Assembly: GCA_003439945.1 (NCBI GenBank) | Contig: QVRM01006012.1 | Span: 62,001 to 126,000 of the forward strand | Direction of reading: 5' to 3' | From: Dermanyssus gallinae | Taxonomy: Eukaryota > Arthropoda > Arachnida > Mesostigmata > Dermanyssidae | Length of the DNA: 64,000 nt | Shown here: positions 1 to 11,168 of the stretch, in pieces | Position numbering within the stretch: the stretch's first letter is position 1 | Layout of the letters: every line of letters starts with the position of its first letter | Notes under the pieces: generated by a model | What the model saw: the letters and a program-made list of their open reading frames with translations, nothing else | What the model was told of the DNA's origin: nothing | Databases searched by the model: none | Program-made: the position numbers and the translations under genes

Positions 1-111
1 ATAGGTGATAAGTCACCGTCTAGGCAGAGAGACGCAACTGTAGCCGAATTTACTGTTGCGAAGTGTCGATTGAGCTCATCTGTAATTTCTTGTGGATCAG
101 TAACAGGCCGA

Positions 112-1080
112 TCAGGAGATACAGTCAAGCAGAAGGCAGTCTCTGGAGCGGTTATGTCTACCACATGTTTTATTAATGAAATTCCAGAGATTTTTTTGTG
201 TCACTACGCAACGTCTCCTCAATTTTGTCCTATAAAAGGCAATTCTAGCGGCAAATAAGCCATGTTGATACCGCCTACGGCTATCTAGATATAACAGTTT
301 ACTCTTGGGGGAATTAACCTTTTTATGCCTCCGATACATTTTGTTGGCGGAGCCTCCGCAGTCTAGGAGAAAATGAAAATTATCTATTTGGTGCGCAGTC
401 TCCGCGAGTTTTGGTACGCAACGGAAACGAGGATTCATAGAGGTTGAGAACCTGAGGCGATTTGCTCTCCACACCGTCCTCATATATGAAAACACAAAAA
501 GGAAAGTAATCAGAAAAATCAAGGTATCGAGCACCGCTGGTTGGACAATAGAAAAACTAGAGCAGTTACGAACTGCCATATGGTCGATACAGGTGCCGGA
601 CAGTGGTCGTGTAACACGATCAATAAGATGAACCATATCTCTGCTAGAAAATAAAGAGATATAATCTGAGAGCGGCGGGTCAGCCAGGAGATTTAAATTA
701 GCATCACCAAGAGCTACCACACGGAAATGAGGAACTTCTGGGCAAAATGTCGTCCAATATATTGAGCAGAGCTTCTTTGTGGACAACACTGCTCGAGTAG
801 AAGCCGATGATATAGCCCTCGAAGTCCATATGTTTTTAATATGAATACGTACAGCTTTCACGTTGCCATTGTCGCTACTCAGCGCAAAACATGAAAGAAC
901 CCTGCAGGTAGAACGAACAAAAATTCCAACTCCGCCTCTGGGCTGGATCACATTTCGGTTTGACACGGATAAGTCAAAACCATCAATTGAGTAGGCCGGG
1001 ATATCAACATCCTTAAGCCATGTCTCGCTAACAACCGCAGTATCGATATGGGACCGCTCCTCACTGAGAAAACTACTCAA
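112..1080 (-). pseudogene. LINE apurinic-type endonuclease domain, degraded
   Basis: The frame contains the hallmarks of a LINE endonuclease (exonuclease-endonuclease-phosphatase fold): an early VVSETWL box (the usual hxETWL), RGGVGIFVR, a GDANLNLL box in place of GDFN, and a later TCIDHMAV segment near the usual T-x-I-D-L box. The enzyme nicks target DNA to prime reverse transcription. The frame is open for 322 codons, but the C-terminal third no longer resembles the family and the catalytic SDH box is not recognisable, so I treat it as non-functional. Confidence 0.7.
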
Positions 1081-1488
1081 ATTCTCTAACCGACCCGGTC
1101 TTGTTTATTCCCATTTTGTCTGCATTTAGATGCATAATCACACATTTGCTATTATTTGGGTGGAGATTGTGTCACTCTTCACAGACGCGAATATTCCTGT
1201 TTTTTAGAGAGTCACTGTAAATATGGGTAAACATGACTTCAGTGGCGATAAAATATAAAACTTAAGTTATGTAGGTAAACTATACCAAATCAAACTGTTT
1301 AAACACTGATTAAAGTAGAAGGATTGCGCCGAGCAGCTTCTTCAAGTAGGATGCGGCCTTCGGACATACAGCTTTGGGAACTTGCAAAACGGGTTTCAGT
1401 GCAGAGAGAGCAGAATTCAGAGTCGAAGCGGTCCTTAACGAGGAACTAGATAGTTTACTTTTGGTGAACGTCTTCGGTTTTCGCAACT

Positions 1489-2540
1489 CTAATAAACGCT
1501 TCGTACTAGATACAGTTGCTTTGTTAGGAATGGCAGAGACGCCCGGCAGATTAACACGCAGTTAGGGCCAACTGCGTTCTCGACGACTAACGAGCGAACT
1601 ACCGCAGCATATGTAGGCGTTGCCGAAGGAGCTGTGGCAAATGTTGATTGAGAGGCCTCGTGAGTGTCCAAGGAAGGGTTTGAATCAGCCAAGTTAAGAA
1701 CCTTCAGCGTTTTGACGTTGGGAATTTCCTGACGAATTTGTTGCTTGAGTCGGCACTCCATCAGGGCCTTACGTTTCTCGATTTCAAGAAGATTTGAAGA
1801 ATGTAGGCCTCTACAATTTACGCAGTTTGGTGCATTGCGACAACTTTCCATAAGATGGGCAATTTGCCCACACTGTTTGCACGCGGGATCACTGCAGCAA
1901 TTAGCAGTTTAGTCTTAAGCACTTAAAGCATGTAGTAGCGGCCCCTGCATAAATAGTGACCTTATGCGTTCTGAAGCCCAGAAACACCTCTGACGGCGGT
2001 TCTTGTTGAAGTGGAGAAGTACACGATCGGTAGGAAGTGACGTCGAAGTTGTACCGGCCTTCTTCGTATGAGTTACCCTCTTGAGACTATACCCACATCT
2101 CTCAGTGCCACCAAGATATCTTGCTCGGAAAAATCTTTATTAATTTTGGTGATTATAGCCCTATACCCTGCTAAGTGGTGACATTTGGCAAGCACGGGGA
2201 CGTTTAGAAGAGAGGAAATCGCAGTGGTCTTTGTTGCTTCCTCAATTGAATCAAGCCAAACTTGGATAAGACCAAGCCTGGATTCAGGCTTTGCAAGTCG
2301 AAAACATCTGAGTAGTTCACCAAAGATATAAAAGATTCTCGCCGAATGGTTTGGCTACCGAAACCGCGACACCGTCTATAATTTTACAGACTTTCGTCCT
2401 AATGCAACCTTGAAGAGGCCTTTGGGTTGTCTGTATGATAAACGTCTAATGACGCCGATTTGCTGCTTCAAGCACTCTAGTCTCTTTCTAGTGTTTTTAT
2501 TAGCAATTAAATTCAACCTTCCTCGAACGCTTCATGTTCG
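1489..2540 (-). pseudogene. LINE ORF1 (gag-like, CCHC knuckles), broken
   Basis: Reading the minus strand, the box EVFLGFRTHKVTIY near 2000-1960 leads into a knuckle start (CFKC). After a frameshift at about 1900-1880 comes CKQCGQIAHLMESC, a C-x2-C-x4-H-x4-C knuckle, then CVNCRGLHSS. This is the arrangement seen in the nucleic-acid-binding ORF1 protein of Jockey/CR1-type LINEs. Only the last part (1851-1489) is an open frame. The N-terminal half between 2540 and 2050 is scattered over frames. ORF1 proteins of this type bind element RNA, but this copy cannot make one. Confidence 0.65.
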
Positions 2541-2560
2541 CCGATTTTGTCACCACTAGT

Positions 2561-3510
2561 GTCTTCAACTCCACTCACTTCGGTAACTGACTCAGAAACC
2601 TGTACAGCATGAGATGCGCTGGTCATATTCAGAACAGCCAACTCAAACAGCTGTGGTCACGTTCGAAGCGTCCAGGGCTCGATGGACAGCTGTAGCTAAC
2701 TTCTCTTTCATGTCACGCTTCTCCCACTCACCATGTTGGGATGGCAAACGTGGCACGTGCAGGGCATGCGCCGTTAGGACGACGTGCAACCCTATCTCTA
2801 CCAGCAGACAGAGAGGGGCGAGGAGAATGTGCTAGCAACCGGCAACGAGAGAGGCGGCTGAGACGAGACGTGCAACAGCGAACTCAGACAGGTGAAATAA
2901 ACGACAACTGTGTCGCCAAATCGTGAGGAATGGCGAGCTGTTGGTCGAGATGGCAAGTCTTCCAACAGTTGAAAACGCTGAGCACCAAAGTCGCAGAGCA
3001 CAACCCACTGCGCCTGCAACGATTACAAGGACCTTAGGTCCACTTAGAAACATCACAGATGCAGAAGCGAGACCATCCGAGCACAGAATTACAGCAAGTC
3101 AATAGAGCTCGCGTGTGAACGGCCTGCACTCGACGAGAGCAGACTTTTTATTGTTGTGGTTGCAGTTTAGCCGAATCATTTTGAGAATCTTGAATCATTA
3201 TTGGTTAAAATGTGTCTCCAACCCGGGGCTTCCCTAAGGTTGGCATCCTTCACAGTCCGAGAGCCCTTCAGGGGTGCGCGTTGGCCCTTCTTGCGTCGGC
3301 TTTTGGACAGCTGGTGTACCCATCGGGTTCTTCAGCGGTTGGCCCTCGGGTCGGAGGCCAGAGCTTACCTGGTGACGCGAAAGGGACGGGCGCCGGCAGA
3401 ATGTTAGGCCGGGCACGACTACGGCAAATTTATTCTCTTTGCATTCCATAATTTGGGCAGGCAGCCTTGACACCACAATTAGAGCAAGCGAATATGCCTC
3501 ATAATACACA
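2561..3510. other. No recognisable gene
   Basis: GC-rich stretch with several short overlapping frames in both directions. None shows a family motif or splice context. One minus frame at 3509-3234 has a C2H2-like end (FCRRPSLSRHQ), which could be the N-terminal finger of an R2-like LINE, but I cannot support it further. Confidence 0.4.
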
Positions 3511-3518
3511 AGGAAGAG

Positions 3519-3906
3519 TTGCTCAAGAGAGCCGTTGTCCTCCCGGTAGACCCCTTTTTAGAGAGATCGACCGTTAGCTATATAGGTCCAGCAATACCTG
3601 TACCAGGCGTGAGACATTCTCGGTGTTATTTAAAAATATTTCTCCACAATATCCCTTATAGCTCGTCGCATAAGAGAAGAATAGTTAAGAGACCTTCAGC
3701 AGTGGCTTCCTAAGGGCACTGCCTTCACCGCAGCTAGGCACCATGCTGGACACAACCTCCTTCTGCATGGTGGCCGCCCTAAGAGCAGGCGCTCCCATAT
3801 GTGCAGGGCGTGTTGAAAACAGTCAATAAGGACGGACTGCACCCTTTAAGCGGTTCAAGGACTCTCAGACACGCGGAAATCAACGCGATCTTAAAGAAAG
3901 CTTTTC

Positions 3907-3940
<34 letters not shown>

Positions 3941-3950
3941 CACACGGCTT
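3519..3950 (+). mobile_element. 3' end of an R2-like (restriction-like-endonuclease) LINE with TAA tail
   Basis: On the + strand, scattered over two frames, are segments resembling the end of R2-group LINE proteins: HHAGHNLLLHGGRPKSRRSH, then a CRAC half-finger, and TLRHAEINAILKKAF, which matches the conserved R-H-N-x-I helix after the CCHC finger. A (TAA)n run at 3907-3946 follows, consistent with a LINE 3' tail. The fragment is short and frameshifted, so the subgroup is uncertain. Confidence 0.45.
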
Positions 3951-4024
3951 CCTTGTGCCCGATTAGTTGTTTTCACGAGACGCACTGACCTCTCAGGTGC
4001 TAATAGTTGCGGTTAAAGAGCTAT

Positions 4025-5325
4025 ATACAAATTCCATTTATTCACACATTTAGTGTCAATAATACCTAAGTACCAAGATTTGTCCCGGCGTCAGGAGCTC
4101 ACAAATGCCGTTACAAAAATTGTATAAAATATAGTATATAAACATATACAATATAAAAAGTTATGATGACACTAAACGGGCCTGATTTAGAGACCCAATG
4201 TCCCTACAAACAAGACCGTGATATCTAGAGCATTTGGTAATTCGGTATCTAGAGCATTCCACAATATTTACATCTGCAGTCAACATCGGGGTCGTGGAAG
4301 CTTTCTGCACTGCATTGGTGGTGGTGGTAGCCGTGTACCGAAAAACGCACTATCACATGGCGATTCGGTCGGGCCATTTCCACGCGTCGTCAGTCATTGC
4401 TGGTGTTCTGAAGATATCAGGATCTCGGCCAGTTTGTCCTCCTGAAGCTGAATGAACGCCTTGTATACCTTTGTCTCCTGCAGCCCATACATCTTCCGTA
4501 TATCTTCTACGAATAGCGAGGTCCCTGTCAGTACATAAACCAAACGGTTGCGAGTGGAGGAGTGCAGGCCCAGAACTCGCTTTAAGAATGCGGGCTTAAC
4601 TCTATCCAGGTCGTTTATTTTGAGGTGTCGCCATATCAGCTGCACTCCGTATGTAGCTGTTGGCGCGACTTTGAGATGGAATGGGCGCAGGGCAGTGTCG
4701 CTAGAGAGCTTCTGGGGCGCTTCGATTGTTGTTGACGCAATCAGAGCCTTTCTCACCCGTTGTTCAACGTGCAGGCGGAACGCAGTCCCTCTTGTGGTGA
4801 GAGTTATGCCGAGGTATGTAAAGAAATTTACGTATTTGACTGGCGCACCCCCCAAGCGGAGTTTGTCGCTAGCAGCCAGACGACCTCCTTTGCGGAATTT
4901 GAGTGCCTCAGTTTTACTGTTGTTAATGGTAAGACCAACCTCGCTGACGTAATTTGTCATTGTGACTATTGCTTGTTGCAAGTGGTGTCTGCTCGTACTG
5001 AACATTACCAGATCGTCAGCGTACAGAATGACTGACGAGCGGATGTCTCGTGGTGATCCGTGAAGGTAGATCGCTTATGAGGACCGCGAATAGTAGCGGG
5101 CTTATGTTAACCCCCAATGCGAACCCCGTCGTCTGCTCGAGACTATCGCGTATCACTACCCCGTCGTCGATTGAGATCATATTTTTCTGTAAAAAAGCTT
5201 CTCTAGCACTATCGAGCGTGAATCGAATGCTGCTTTGAAATCTACAAAGATGAAATAAAGAGGCTGTCCGCGCCTTGCTAGCGTCGATTGCACTTTCTCC
5301 ATCAGTGTTTGGCACGCAGAGATTC
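4025..5325 (-). mobile_element. LINE-A, copy 1 (5'-truncated reverse transcriptase region)
   Basis: A minus-strand LINE fragment in the same family as the copy at 13.9-15.4 kb: shared boxes include ISIDDG, QTTGFA, FSTSR-HLQQ, and a C-terminal C-x-C-x2-C...YH-x3-C finger. It starts within the RT palm (FVDFKAAFDS near 5260-5230), runs through thumb and C-terminal finger (about 4175), and ends at AATAAA-like sequence near 4046. The 5' end abuts the 3' end of a CR1-like LINE at about 5328. Frameshifts interrupt it, including one at 5005-5016 next to the catalytic YADD box. Confidence 0.8.
4394..5005 (-). pseudogene. LINE-A copy 1 RT thumb and C-terminal domain
   Basis: A 203-codon open frame with FSTSRHHLQQ just after the RT catalytic box, the INNSKTEALKFRKGG motif typical of LINE RT thumbs, YVNFFTYLGI, and FLKRVLGLHSSTRNRLVYVL at the start of the C-terminal region. 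This part of the enzyme holds the template-primer. The active-site part is in another frame (5327-5016), so no complete RT can be made. Confidence 0.75.
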
Positions 5326-5327
5326 AA
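5016..5327 (-). pseudogene. LINE-A copy 1 RT palm fragment
   Basis: Frames here encode FVDFKAAFDS (first catalytic aspartate box), then ISIDDG and QTTGFALGVNISPLLFAVLISDLPS, equivalent to the PQG/SPLLF region of the related + copy near 14.4 kb. The frames switch between about 5250 and 5225, and the expected YADD box falls in the frame break at its end. Confidence 0.6.
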
Positions 5328-5397
5328 TTCAATTCAAGTGCTCCTTTATTATATTCAAAGGGTTGACAATTATGTACATAGTTATTCACAAAAGTCC

Positions 5398-5987
5398 TTA
5401 ATACAAAATATATGACCAGTTCATGGTTCTCAACATTCTCGCCAAACGCCACGAAAACATATTATTAATTCGGTCAGAACGTGCAACTACTTTCGACGAT
5501 ATGGTTTGGGTGCTGCTGAGATTGTTTTTGCGAATATTAAAAAAGATGGAAAGCCTATTCGACTGAGAAATTCGTTTGTACATTTTAAAATCTGCTCTCG
5601 AGTGTCGTTCCGATATAGCTGGTAAGTAGAGACTGCTACGCTCAACCTTACATCTCATTGCAACACGTCGAAGGAATTTGGACTGCATTTTTTCAATTGC
5701 ATCAATATGTTTTTTAAATACGGGCGCTAGACTTCACAGCTGTAGATGAATTTAGGAACTACAAGGTTATTATAAAGGCGGATATAAAACATTGGGCATT
5801 TAATAATAAAACAACGAAAGATCATGTTGCATATAAGACTAGCAGATTGAATAGTCTGCGTGATGTGAATGTTAAAATCAAGCTCCGGTGTAACCGTTAC
5901 CCCAAGATCACGAATGCTGTTTACCCTGGGTATCTCTTGTCCATCAAGTGTGTAAGCGTGGTCTTCTTCAGACACACAACGGCGCAT
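5398..5987 (-). pseudogene. CR1-like copy 1 thumb and C-terminal region
   Basis: Two frames (5987-5727 and 5688-5398) carry IRDLGVTVTPELDF, the usual LGV thumb box, and the C-terminal KFLRRVAMRCKVERSS helix. The second has the same design as the end of the CR1-like copy in the CD36-like gene (20810-20529), showing that the two insertions are relatives. Confidence 0.7.
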
Positions 5988-6580
5988 TTAGGGACCGAAA
6001 TTATCATATCATTTTTGGCACACCAATCCGAGATGGAGTTAATTGTTTTCTGTAATATTCCCCTCTCGGCTTCTGTGCCAGAAAGCCCATAAAGTTTAAG
6101 ATCGTCTGCGTAGAGTTTATACTTAAGTGTTGCGGGTATAACGTTTTTAAGATATAAGATAAATATACAAAATAATAATGGGCCTAGATATGACCCCTGA
6201 GGCACGCCGGAGGGACACACCCCATACCGACTAAAACTGTTATTTACCCGCACACAAAACTTCCGATTCGTAAGATAACTTGATACCCATAAAACAGTGT
6301 GCTTGTCTATATTTAAGTCAATTAGCTTATGTACGAGTTTAAAATGATTTACTCTGTCAAATGCTTTAGAAAAATCAAAGTAAATACAATCAAATGTTTT
6401 CTTGTTGTTAATATAAATGGCCCGATCTTGGACCATTTCAACTAGTTGGGTTGCTGTAAATTTTCCCTTAGTAAAACCATGTTGCTGTTCATCAAGCACT
6501 CCCTCAGATTGCATGAAGTGAAATATATGATCCACAAGTAATTTTTTAAATATTATACACGCTATTGATAATTGTGCCAC
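5921..6580 (-). pseudogene. CR1-like copy 1 RT palm with YADD
   Basis: A 219-codon frame with QQHGFTKGKFTATQL, YFDFSKAFDRVNH, SGVPQGSYLGPLLF and the catalytic YADDLKLYG. All three active-site aspartate positions are intact in this segment. It joins the 5' RT frame at 6562-6580 through an overlap and the thumb at 5987-5921 through another. Confidence 0.8.
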
Positions 6581-7291
6581 AGGTCTATAGTTATCAATAT
6601 TTGACTTGGATCCTTTTTATGAACAGGCGTTATTACAGATTGTCGGAAAACGTCAGGCACAACACCTTCTTCGTAGGACCTAGCATAAATTAATGAGAGT
6701 GGCTCCGTTATAACCGGGGCCACTTTTTTATAAAATATTGGGGGGATACAATCTAGGGTAAGGCTACATTTAAATGGAAGTTTATTTATTTTCTTTAGGA
6801 TATTATGTTCCGACACAAATAAATACCGACACTTTGATGACGTTGGCGGGAGGGAACGTAAGCGCTGGACTCGTCGGACCTGCTTCGGCCACGTAGACAG
6901 AGGAAAAGAAATCTTTGAAGGCATCGGCTTTGGAGATATCATCTGTGATAACCACATCACCTGTTTTTAGTGCCGTTATAGCCTCTTTTCCCTTTAAGCG
7001 CTTATTGGTATACCTAAAAAACGACTTTGAATCTTTAAAATCGAGATTGGATTCTTCTAATACCCGAAGTCTTTTGCTTGGCTTACTCAGTTTGATATCA
7101 TACCGCGGATTCGCGTCTTTTTCAATGAGTGATTCGAGACTAGAGATATACTCACGAAGCTTAGTGTTATTTTTAGACCTGCCAGTGCGCTTAGGAATAA
7201 GTCCCTCAATCACAGCGTGCATCTGATTAACAAAACGATTATACATATAATCTACGGTATCACAGTTTAGAAAGACATATCTCCATGGCAC
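6562..7291 (-). pseudogene. CR1-like copy 1 linker and RT N-terminal region
   Basis: Two overlapping frames (7291-6803 and 6960-6562) encode the basic linker (KPSKRLRVLEES, SFFRYTNKRLKGK), then LTLDCIPPIFYKKVAPVI and VVPDVFRQSVITPVHKKDP, matching the RT finger region of CR1-type LINEs. A frameshift near 6830 separates them. Confidence 0.7.
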
Positions 7292-7305
7292 AAATGTTAG
7301 TTTTT

Positions 7306-7775
7306 TTATAATTTGGTCGTAATCACCCTTAAAAAAATTATATCCTCCCTCCTCAATAGAAGGGTATTCGGAATCAAATAAGAGGTTAAAAAAATAGCGT
7401 TATGGTCTGAGGGTATTGGGGATTTAAAAACAGATAAGTCTTCTATTATAGCTGGATCGGTAGTAAGAACTAAATCAATCAATGTTCCCCTGGGGTCTTC
7501 GTTTGGTGTAAAAGTTAAAATTGTTTCATTCGACAGAAGACTGTTTGTATGACTAGATAAATCACTTGAGTTTATACTACAATCTGGCCATTCCTTGTCA
7601 ATTGAGTTTCTTGTACCCATTAGTGGTCGCGTAATTTCAGTCACTTGCTGATATAAACCGTTTGTTAAACAAGCATTTGTAAACTTGCTTTGAGAGGTTT
7701 GAGAATCTAAAAGGGACACATTTTGCCAGTCAATTCTTGGAAGGTTAAAATCCCCAACAATTAATGTTTCTGCGA
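7306..7775 (-). pseudogene. CR1-like copy 1 endonuclease, C-terminal half
   Basis: GDFNLPRIDWQ (about 7749-7717), NSIDLVLT-like box interrupted by a short insertion, and SDHNAIFL near the end mark the C-terminal half of an apurinic-type LINE endonuclease, including the catalytic SDH. The N-terminal half is absent because the insertion is 5'-truncated. Confidence 0.7.
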
Positions 7776-7785
7776 CTTCAAGGCT

Positions 7786-8902
7786 CCGGCGAACTCAGAC
7801 ACCTTGCCGAGGAAAACGTGCTTGTTGAATTCCATGCATTCGTCGTAGCCACAGATGGCAAAGACGTGTGAGTTGGTTGTGGGTTTTTCTCCAAGAAACC
7901 CTGTGCTTGTGTCAATGCCGTGGCTGCATCTGACTTCGAACACACACGGATTACTGACGGGGTCTTCTTCGGTACTTGTTCGAGTATTTTACCCTTTAGC
8001 TGACGGACGGTTATCTCCAACAATCAACACCGATTTTGGGGGTACCTTGGGGCTACGCTGGCTTCCCTGCTTACCAATCTCAGTTGAGTATCACTATCAG
8101 ACGCATCATGCGATGATGCGACGTGCCCTACTCAAGCAGTCACCACATCTACTACAACCCATTTCGATTTCCATCGTATTCGAATTCTTTTTGTTTGTTG
8201 ACATTGTCGAATCAAAAGAACATTTCTTGTTTGGTGATGTTTTCGAGTCAACCGAACAGTCATAAGCTCCCCGCTACCGCAAAGTCGAGCGGTCCACCGT
8301 GAATTTGTAAACACGTTACACGACGGAACCATAGACGCTTCACTCAGTCCGCGCTGCCAGCTAGTGCCGGAGAAGACGATGGGGGGCAGTGTGGAGGAGT
8401 GGTGGCAGGAGAGCACGTTCGCTTGCCAGCCGGCCTACTCAGAGCCGATCTTCGGTTCGCTACAACGGACGCATAACATGCTCCGACACGGCACTCGCTT
8501 TGTGCACTGGTTCCAAATGCGCGCACGAATCCAGCAATGCACAGCGATGAACACCCAACTCACGATGTTTTCTCGGGAGCACAACTGTCGTGTGACCGAG
8601 GCGGATTAGCGCCGGAGGCTATGTATCATCATCTACACTGGATCTAGAAAACAAATTCCTACAGCAATACTCAGCTCAACGACCTCACAATAAATGTTTG
8701 ACACCAACTGAGTTCATATAGGCTTCTAAAATTAACTGAAATCGCCGAAAATCGACGAGAGCGGTCAGCACCGATGCACATCGTCTGGAAACTAAAGAGC
8801 TATATGGTGCATGGTTAAGATAAGGAGGGCTAACGGTGACACATGCTGTGCGACTCTGGGGCGGCAGACCGTTTGCCCAAATAGAAAGAGCATTCCGGTC
8901 GA
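7786..8902. other. No recognisable gene
   Basis: Between the CR1-like LINE and repeat X. A minus frame at 7943-7761 looks mildly coding but matches no family I know, and a + frame at 8364-8609 likewise. No splice-flanked exon or transposon motif was found. Confidence 0.4.
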
Positions 8903-9091
8903 AGTTTTGGTGGTGACTAAGAGACTGTATTTCAATGGTTCAATCTGCACATACATCATACGCACGCACTTTTTGTCAAATTTCCAACACGCAATGATAC
9001 GCCAAATAATTGTATTTTTAAGAAATAAGTAATCTCTGTAAGAAACCATGTATGCCGCTCAAATTCACAGGAATATATATATATATATATA
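8903..9091. repeat. Repeat X, copy 1, left part, ending in (TA)n
   Basis: About 155 bp here closely match 39978-40130 (shared blocks include CAATCTGCACATACATCAT and AATTTCCAACACGCAATG). Both copies run into a (TA)n tract. In this copy the Tc3-like element sits directly in the TA run, so the right part of the repeat resumes only after 13370. Confidence 0.75.
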
Positions 9092-9330
9092 CAGTCCCTG
9101 ACAAAAATCTAGGGCCACCCATTTTGCCAATTTCACGCATTTATTATAACCAGTCGTGTAAAGATCGTGGTGTAAAGGTCGTATAAAGACACACACAGAG
9201 TCACAGAGTAACAGCGGAGACTTCCATCGACATTTAGGTCTCTGATTGCCTTGAACCACGAGACTTCGACATTTGGCACAGCTACACCGCAAAAAAAATT
9301 ATAAAGTCACCACCGAAGATGCATGTCTCA
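9092..9330. repeat. Tc3-like left terminal inverted repeat
   Basis: Starts CAGTCCCTGACAAAAATC after TA. Its reverse complement matches 13368-13090 with blocks such as CACGCATTTA, ACAGAGTAACAGCG and CGACATTTGGCACAGCTAC. Confidence 0.8.
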
Positions 9331-9399
9331 ACCAGTGAAGTAAGCGGATTAACGGCGTTTAGGCTTCTTTCACAGCACCTAGCAACTATACTTAATATT

Positions 9400-10109
9400 T
9401 AGTAAATTTCCCATTAAGCCGGATAACCTCAAAAATGCGGTTTGGTATAATGTTGAACAAAATTTAGATGACGTCCTGCGAGAGCTCGTCCCAAGCTTTC
9501 ACAATTGCTTTTTTTTAGTTCTACCTGGTTTGCATTCTCGATGGTAGTAAAATCAGGTGAGACTGCAGGCCAGAGTAAGACCTCAATGTGAGGTTATACG
9601 AACCAGCTTTCGATCAACCTGGCGGTGTGAATCGGGGCATTATCGTACACAATCTGCGACCTTCGTATGATACCCGGCAGCAGTCCAGATCATCACCGAA
9701 CCACCACCTGAGTGCCGTTTTGATAAAACTCGTTCTTCCTTGCGCACATCGTGGAAATAATTGTTAAATCTATCCGGTCCATCAAAGTTAAACTTTTTTC
9801 ATCCGAAAAGAGCACTCTGTGCCATCCAGTGGTCCATGACATCGTAACCTGGGCGAAATCGAGACGAGCTTTTTGATGCTCAGCGGTCAATCGTGGTTTT
9901 CTCTTTTTCTCGTGAGCCAATGTGTCTCCCGGAGGAGGTTTTGCACATTTCGCACGTTCGTTTGCACACCGGCCGCCGCCGCAATTGCCTTTGCCGAGAG
10001 CGCAGAGTTTGAGGCTAACTTCAGAATTGCGCGCTTGCTTCGTTCCGAAATGGCCTTTGGACGCACGAACTCTTTTTTTCGTCGCAGCTTTCACCCAAGT
10101 TCACGAAGT
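9400..10109 (-). pseudogene. Tc3-like transposase, catalytic part
   Basis: The minus strand shows RKPRLTAEHQKARLDFAQ, WHRVLFSDEKSLTLM (first catalytic aspartate in the FSDEK box), then after frameshifts SGGGSV and AWDELSQDV...IFEVIRLNGKFTKY at the C-terminus, as in Tc3-type DDE transposases. Frames change several times between 10094 and 9400. The reading frame is continuous in origin with the N-terminal piece on the far side of the nested LINE. Confidence 0.75.
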
Positions 10110-10148
10110 CAAGAAGAAAAGGTTCTATTTATTAAGAATACGGATGGA

Positions 10149-10238
10149 GCTACAATTGTCTCCTGAGAGCGTGTGCACTGGAAATATTACTTTAGCTACA
10201 ATTGTCTCCTGAGAGCGTGCGCACTGGGAATATTACCC
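10149..10238. repeat. 45-bp tandem duplication in the RLE-type LINE 3' UTR
   Basis: AGCTACAATTGTCTCCTGAG at 10149 recurs at 10194, giving a near-identical 45-bp unit twice. It lies just before the AATAAA and the 3' end of the LINE. Confidence 0.85.
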
Positions 10239-11115
10239 TATCTCGTATAGAGTGGGTGGGACCACTTCAGCAGCGTGCCCCGGACGGACGCCGCGTTCCC
10301 GCGTTGGACGTCAAGGTCGAGGCGTTGTCTCAAGAAAGCCGCAGATCTCTTGTCTCCGGTTGCGAGAATCAGCTGCTCGCCGACTCTGTGGAGAAACTTG
10401 CGAGTGAGGTTGTCTGGGCCGCCCAAGGTCTCGAACGCTAGCGGTTGAAACTCATGTGGGTAACCTATTGAGGCGTACTTTGCGAGCTTCCTCGTCTCCG
10501 CTAGATTGCCGGCGTGGCCTGCCGAGATCGCCCCGCCACCGACCACTGAAGGTGCTAATGAGTCGGTGACAGTGGCATCCCAGACAAGCATCTTGCCCCT
10601 ACTGAAGGGGGTGAGAGTCATCCCATCCGGGCGCTTACCATCGTCGGCGGACAGGCCCTGGGGCTCTAGAATGCAGGGGAATCCACTTGACCGAAGCGCT
10701 CGGCCGAAGGTGTCGTTAATGCCGGCATGTCTGGCCCGCCAGTCCCGCACTCATAATGCACGACAACCCGTGATGGGCTAATTTGTCAACGGGGTGGCCA
10801 CATTTACACTGATGGGGGGATACCAAGTCACAGCCGAGACGAAGACCTACCCCGATTCGAGTCGTTTTGTCGTCCAGGAGGGTGGCCAGTGAAGCACTTG
10901 GAAGTGCATGCAACCAGGCTCCAGAGCCTTTGGCAGGGACCGCTCGGATGCGAGCCGTTGCGGGGTCGTTGATAGCGCCCGCAAGTAAGCTGCGGTACGC
11001 TTCGTCGTATAAGAATGTACTCCAGTCGTGTTGGCTCAGAGGGTTGACCGGAGCGCCCCTGCAAGCTGTCGTTAGCTCCTCGAACAGGCGTCTCTTGAGT
11101 TCCTTGTACTGACAA
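10238..11115 (-). pseudogene. RLE-type LINE, zinc finger and restriction-like endonuclease
   Basis: Across three overlapping frames: LRLGCDLVSPHQCKCG and VDKLAHHGLSC (a CCHC-like finger, about 10840-10755), then KRPDGMTLTPFSRGKMLVWDAT (about 10640-10572). The RPD...WDAT pair fits the PD-(D/E)XK active site found after the finger in R2-group endonucleases. This domain cuts target DNA in that group. Two frameshifts split it here. Confidence 0.7.
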
Positions 11116-11168
11116 ATGCCGGCTTCGTCTAATAGTGCGATGGCATTGTTCTCGGAAAAGGGAGGAGG

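Larger units (their letters stand above)
1..2560 (-). mobile_element. Degenerate LINE (Jockey/CR1-type, zinc-knuckle ORF1 plus APE endonuclease), 5' part
   Basis: On the minus strand an ORF1 (about 2540-1490) is followed by an endonuclease ORF (1080-112), the usual 5'-to-3' order of a LINE with an apurinic-type endonuclease. The element continues past position 1, where its reverse transcriptase should lie. Stops and frameshifts run throughout, so it is a dead copy. The clade is inferred from the ORF1 style (a G-F-R-x-H-x-V box before CCHC knuckles) and is provisional. Confidence 0.8.
5328..7785 (-). mobile_element. CR1-like LINE, copy 1 (5'-truncated)
   Basis: On the minus strand, in order: endonuclease C-terminal half (GDFNLPRIDW near 7745, SDHNAIFL near 7400), linker, RT with FSKAFDRVNH, SGVPQGSYLGPLLF and YADDLKLYG, thumb, and a conserved C-terminal helix (KFLRRVAMRCK). 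The order and motifs fit CR1/Jockey-group LINEs. The 3' end has a short (TTGAA)n-type repeat at 5322-5336, as often seen at CR1-group 3' ends. The 5' end stops inside the endonuclease at about 7785. At least four frameshifts make it inactive. Confidence 0.85.

Noticed and set aside
2614..3105. Arginine-rich + strand frames
   Set aside because: Several overlapping frames are open at once in GC-rich DNA, and none has a motif or splice signals.
8860..9049. Protein-coding gene in repeat X (open minus frames in both copies)
   Set aside because: The two copies stay open over about 45 codons, but the differences do not obviously favour silent sites and no motif is seen.
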